Source: Candidatus Wallbacteria bacterium (lineage in GTDB: Bacteria > Muiribacteriota > UBA6191 > JACPRK01). Taken from it: DNA of 8,785 nucleotides. Position numbers and translations under genes: made by a program. The stretch lies in contig JACQFU010000528.1 of assembly GCA_016199905.1 (NCBI GenBank), positions 1 to 8,785 of the forward strand. The letters are read 5' to 3'. Below the pieces are notes generated by a model that saw only the letters and a list, made by a program, of their open reading frames with translations, was not told the origin of the DNA and searched no databases. Each line of letters opens with the position of its first letter. Positions within the stretch are counted from its first letter, which is position 1. Shown here one piece after another: positions 5,874-8,785 of this stretch.

Positions 5874-8327
5874 GTGATCGAGGTCGCCGGCTACCGCGTG
5901 CTTCGCGAGATCGCCTCGGGTTCTTCCGGTACCGTCTACCTGGCCGTCCAGGAGAACCTGGGCCGGGAGGTGGCGCTGAAGGTGCTGGCTGCCGGGCTCT
6001 TCGAGGAGGGCGAGACCCGGGCCCGGTTCCTGCGAGAGGCGAAGGTGCAGGCGCGGTTGTCGCACCCGAACCTGCTGGCGCTGTTCGACGCGGGGTTCGC
6101 AGCCGGCCGGCCGTGGCTTGCGGCAGAGATCGTGGAAGGGGGCTCGCTGCGCGATCGGCTCGCGCGAGCGCCGACGCCCGGCGTCGCGGAGGCGGTACGG
6201 CTCGCGGGCGAGATTGCCCTGGGGCTCGCGTACGCCCATCGGACTCAAATCGTCCATAGAGACCTGAAGCCCGAGAACGTCCTGCTGACACTCGACGGGC
6301 AGGTCAAGATCGCGGACTTCGGCCTGGCCAAGGTGATGTCGGCGACGGAGACCATCCAGACGGCGACCGGAGTCGTCCTCGGCACGCCCGGCTACCTCGC
6401 CCCGGAGGCGATCCGGGGTGAGGCGGCCGGGCCGCCCGCGGACGTCTACGCGCTCGGCGTGATCCTCTTCGAGACGCTTGCCGGCCGCAGGCCGTTCGAG
6501 GCCGATGACGCGGTCGGCATCTTGCGGGCGCAGTTGACCGGCGTCGCGCCTTCGCTGGGGGAATTGTCGCCGGAAGCGACGCCGGGCTTGGTCGAACTGG
6601 TCTCGCTGTGCCTGGAGCGAGCGCCCGAGCGTCGCCCGTCCGCGGGGACCGTGGCGCGACGTCTAGGACTGGTCGGAGCATCCGAGTCCGACGACCGGCC
6701 GGCGAGCGGCCGGCGCAGCGCAGCGAAGGCGAGCGTGACGCGTCGCGTCCATCCGTCCGCGTCGGCCGCTGCCGCTCGCACGGTGGCGGGAGGGGGGGTT
6801 CAACCCGACCGTCCGGCCTTGAAACCGGGCCGGCTCCTCTTTGGCGCGGCCGCCGGCCTGCTCCTGGTCGGGCTCGCGCTTCGCGGTCCGCGGCCGTCCG
6901 AGCCCGTGCCTGACGCCGCCGCGGCTGCCGGCGTGCCGGCGCGGCCGGGCGCCGCGTCAGCCGAGCCACTGCCCGACATCGTCCGGATTTCGGTCGGCCT
7001 CGATCGCGCTCACGTGGATCTCTCGGGGCCGGCGCCGTCGGGTCTGGCCGTGACGCGGTGGATCGAGGGAGAGTCCGCGCGGACGCCGGTGCCGCTCGCT
7101 GCCGGGCGGCCCGACTGCACTGTCGAACGGCTGGCGCCGGGGAAGCCTTACGTTGTGGAGGTGGCCCTGGGGAACCGCACGGCCCGCCGCAGCTTCCGCA
7201 CGTTGGCGATGGGCCCGGCCGGAGGGAGCGTGCTTCACGAGCGCGGCTTCGAAACGCGCGGCCTGGAGTTGCGCGCGCGCGGCGAGGAGGTGATCGCAGC
7301 CTGGGCCGATCAGCTCGCGAATGGGGACCAGATCGTGCGATGCCGCCGCAGCGCCGACGCCGGGACCACCTGGAATCCCGTCGAGGACCTGAGCGAGCGG
7401 CAAGTGCACGTCACGTGGCCGGCCGTGCTGTGGGACGAGCAGGGCCTCTCAGTGGCGTGGACGTCCGGCTCCCGGACGCACTCCACACATTTCAATGTGC
7501 GCTCGCTCCAGCCCGGCGGCGGCCCCACGCTCGAGTATCCGAGCGGCAGCCACGAGAGCGGGTTGCTGCGCGCCCCGGGCGGCTACGAGTCCGTGGTCTG
7601 GGTCGATGTGTCGGATGCCGAGAGGGACAACATCAACCTCGCCACCCTGGCCGACTCCCGGCCGCCGCGCGATCTCCCCTGGGGAGCCGCGATCCGCTGG
7701 GTCTCGCTAGGCCCGGGGAAAAAGTTTGTCGAGTCCTCCGGGCAGCCGCCGACAGTGCCGCACGTCCACAAGGACAGGCGATGCAGCGTTCTGGTCCGCG
7801 TGGGAGGAAGGCTGCTCTTCTTCTTCCTGCGCCGCAACGACGCCACCCAGCACGATGGCGTCTACGTGACGTCCTCGGTCCGTCCCGAGCGCGGCGAGTG
7901 GTCGGCGCCACGGCGGGTCACCAACGACGAGGAGGACGTCGAAGATTCGCCGGACGTAGCCGCGATCGGCGATCGCATCGCCGTGGGATACCGCTCGACG
8001 TTGGCCGAGCGCGTGCGCATCAGCACCGACGGAGGCGCGAGGTTCTCGGACGCCGTCCAGCCGAGCGGTTCGGATGTTGCGAGCCTTCGCTCGACGCTCA
8101 CCGTGTCGGAAGGGGCCTTCTATGCGGCCGAGCTGGAAGTCGACGCGCTCGAGGGGCGCATCCAGTTGCAAGTCCAGAGGAGCCTCGACGGCTGCAAGTG
8201 GGACCCGATTGCCAGCCGTTCGTTGCTGCCGCGGCAGCCCCTGATGCTGCGGCTGGCGCTGCCGGCGGGCCGGCCGCTGGCGGCGTTTCTGCTGGAGGAC
8301 GGCGCGATCGTCACGTACCGGCAGTGA
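5874..8327 (+). CDS. Transmembrane Ser/Thr protein kinase with FN3-like and Asp-box (BNR) ectodomain (kinase B)
   Basis: This 817-residue Hanks-type receptor kinase is divergent from, and paralogous to, kinase A. I chose the GTG at 5874 because the kinase fold begins right there (MIEVAGYRVLREI); the open frame continues upstream to 5655 but overlaps the opposite-strand gene and has no kinase-like sequence. Kinase domain, about residues 5-265: glycine loop ASGSSGTVY (14-22) with Ala instead of the first Gly; ATP lysine K36; helix-C Glu E55; HRDLKPEN (128-135, D130); DFG 148-150; canonical GTPGYLAPE (170-178); DVYALG (190-195). A basic, Ala/Ser-rich linker (about 266-320) leads to one short membrane helix (about 321-336). 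Outside are a Pro/Ala linker, an FN3-like domain (about 368-443) and about 370 residues with Asp-box motifs SADAGTTW (493-500), STDGGARF (717-724) and SLDGCKW (770-776). It is expected to sense something outside the membrane and phosphorylate cytoplasmic proteins. The ligand and substrates are unknown. Confidence 0.95.
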   Translation: MIEVAGYRVLREIASGSSGTVYLAVQENLGREVALKVLAAGLFEEGETRARFLREAKVQARLSHPNLLALFDAGFAAGRPWLAAEIVEGGSLRDRLARAPTPGVAEAVRLAGEIALGLAYAHRTQIVHRDLKPENVLLTLDGQVKIADFGLAKVMSATETIQTATGVVLGTPGYLAPEAIRGEAAGPPADVYALGVILFETLAGRRPFEADDAVGILRAQLTGVAPSLGELSPEATPGLVELVSLCLERAPERRPSAGTVARRLGLVGASESDDRPASGRRSAAKASVTRRVHPSASAAAARTVAGGGVQPDRPALKPGRLLFGAAAGLLLVGLALRGPRPSEPVPDAAAAAGVPARPGAASAEPLPDIVRISVGLDRAHVDLSGPAPSGLAVTRWIEGESARTPVPLAAGRPDCTVERLAPGKPYVVEVALGNRTARRSFRTLAMGPAGGSVLHERGFETRGLELRARGEEVIAAWADQLANGDQIVRCRRSADAGTTWNPVEDLSERQVHVTWPAVLWDEQGLSVAWTSGSRTHSTHFNVRSLQPGGGPTLEYPSGSHESGLLRAPGGYESVVWVDVSDAERDNINLATLADSRPPRDLPWGAAIRWVSLGPGKKFVESSGQPPTVPHVHKDRRCSVLVRVGGRLLFFFLRRNDATQHDGVYVTSSVRPERGEWSAPRRVTNDEEDVEDSPDVAAIGDRIAVGYRSTLAERVRISTDGGARFSDAVQPSGSDVASLRSTLTVSEGAFYAAELEVDALEGRIQLQVQRSLDGCKWDPIASRSLLPRQPLMLRLALPAGRPLAAFLLEDGAIVTYRQ

Positions 8328-8785
8328 AAACGGCGAGCCGGCTGCAAGCTGCAAGGCCCGGCAGCGCAAAGTGGTGTCGCGGCTTCATCATCGACCCCAC
8401 CGGCGATTTCCGGCGTTCACTCCCCATTTCGGCATGCTCAAGGGCGCTGGAGCCGAATCATCCTTTTGCTCCCGTGTAGTCACTTCGCGGGGGCTTCCAA
8501 ACGGGGGATGAACTTGCGGGCGCGGCGGCGAACACGCCCAATCCGTGGATGGAAGAGGCCCCCAGCTTCAGACGGACGGCAGGCCTCTTGGAGCGCACCA
8601 TCAGGGAAGCTCGAACGTCTTTGACTCCGAGGGCAACCAAGACTTCCGTATTGGTCGGCTGGTGTATGTCCGGCTCTTGCAGACCGTCTCGAATTTCATG
8701 GTTACGGAAACCCGCTCTACAGCAAGACTTTCGAGGCCGGAAGGTAGTTGGAGCCGGACAGATCCTGCCAATCTGACTGCCTTTG
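8328..8785. other. Region without a recognisable gene
   Basis: These 458 bases follow the kinase B stop codon. Immediately after it are a tandem CTGCAAG pair (8342-8355) and two weak overlapping five-base-stem pairings (GCCGG 8337-8341 with CCGGC 8358-8362; GCTGC 8341-8345 with GCAGC 8361-8365) without a T run, so no convincing terminator. From about 8440 the base composition becomes visibly less GC-rich than the genes. Long frames are open on both strands: the plus-strand frame from 8512 to the window end, and minus-strand frames over much of 8458-8750. None has a good start and ribosome binding site, and no family could be assigned. It may be intergenic sequence, a gene remnant, or the edge of an element continuing beyond the window. 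Confidence 0.5.

Noticed and set aside
5053..6291. 412-codon minus-strand open frame across the divergent region
   Set aside because: It overlaps the coherent 236-aa gene and the kinase B start in other frames and has an Arg/Pro-rich, motif-free translation.
8337..8365. Rho-independent terminator after kinase B
   Set aside because: Only five-base stems with large loops can form and there is no following T run.
8458..8640. SET-domain methyltransferase gene on the minus strand
   Set aside because: Only two short motif-like fragments are present in a 60-codon frame starting at TTG without a ribosome binding site; the rest of the domain is absent.

Overview
This window is GC-rich, with gene-dense coding and strong G/C bias at third codon positions. 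It encodes eukaryote-like (Hanks-type) receptor Ser/Thr kinases, signal-peptide-bearing proteins, and a secreted PKD/Kelch repeat protein. That combination is typical of large-genome, Gram-negative-like bacteria such as Planctomycetota, Myxococcota or Acidobacteriota, including uncultured relatives. The sequence alone does not settle the phylum. No rRNA, tRNA, CRISPR array, transposase or phage gene was recognised.

Layout: four genes read on the minus strand, in transcription order. (1) 5804-5094 is a signal-peptide protein with an outside domain and three membrane helices. (2) 5040-2659 is a 793-residue transmembrane Ser/Thr kinase (called kinase A here). (3) 2588-2016 is a 190-residue multi-pass membrane protein. 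(4) 1955 to beyond position 1 is an exported protein made of PKD-like and Kelch repeat modules, cut by the window edge. Gaps are about 53, 70 and 60 bases, so one transcription unit is plausible. A 69-base divergent intergenic region (5805-5873) separates these from a plus-strand gene, 5874-8327, encoding an 817-residue kinase (kinase B). The last ~460 bases (8328-8785) are visibly less GC-rich and hold no gene I can name.

The central observation is that the two divergent kinases are paralogues over their whole length, including the part outside the cell. After one membrane helix, each has an FN3-like domain and then a region of about 360-370 residues with sialidase-type Asp-box (BNR) motifs at matching places. 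A pair of head-to-head receptor kinases sharing a sensor fold, next to two uncharacterised membrane proteins and an exported PKD/Kelch protein, looks like a cell-surface sensing locus. That functional reading is inference. The exported protein has a second notable feature: its PKD-plus-six-Kelch-blade unit is repeated with an exact period of 1185 bases (395 residues).

Three of the five genes (kinase A, kinase B and the Kelch protein) have no visible Shine-Dalgarno sequence. Each has a -10-like hexamer ending exactly nine bases before the start codon, which suggests leaderless or near-leaderless transcripts.
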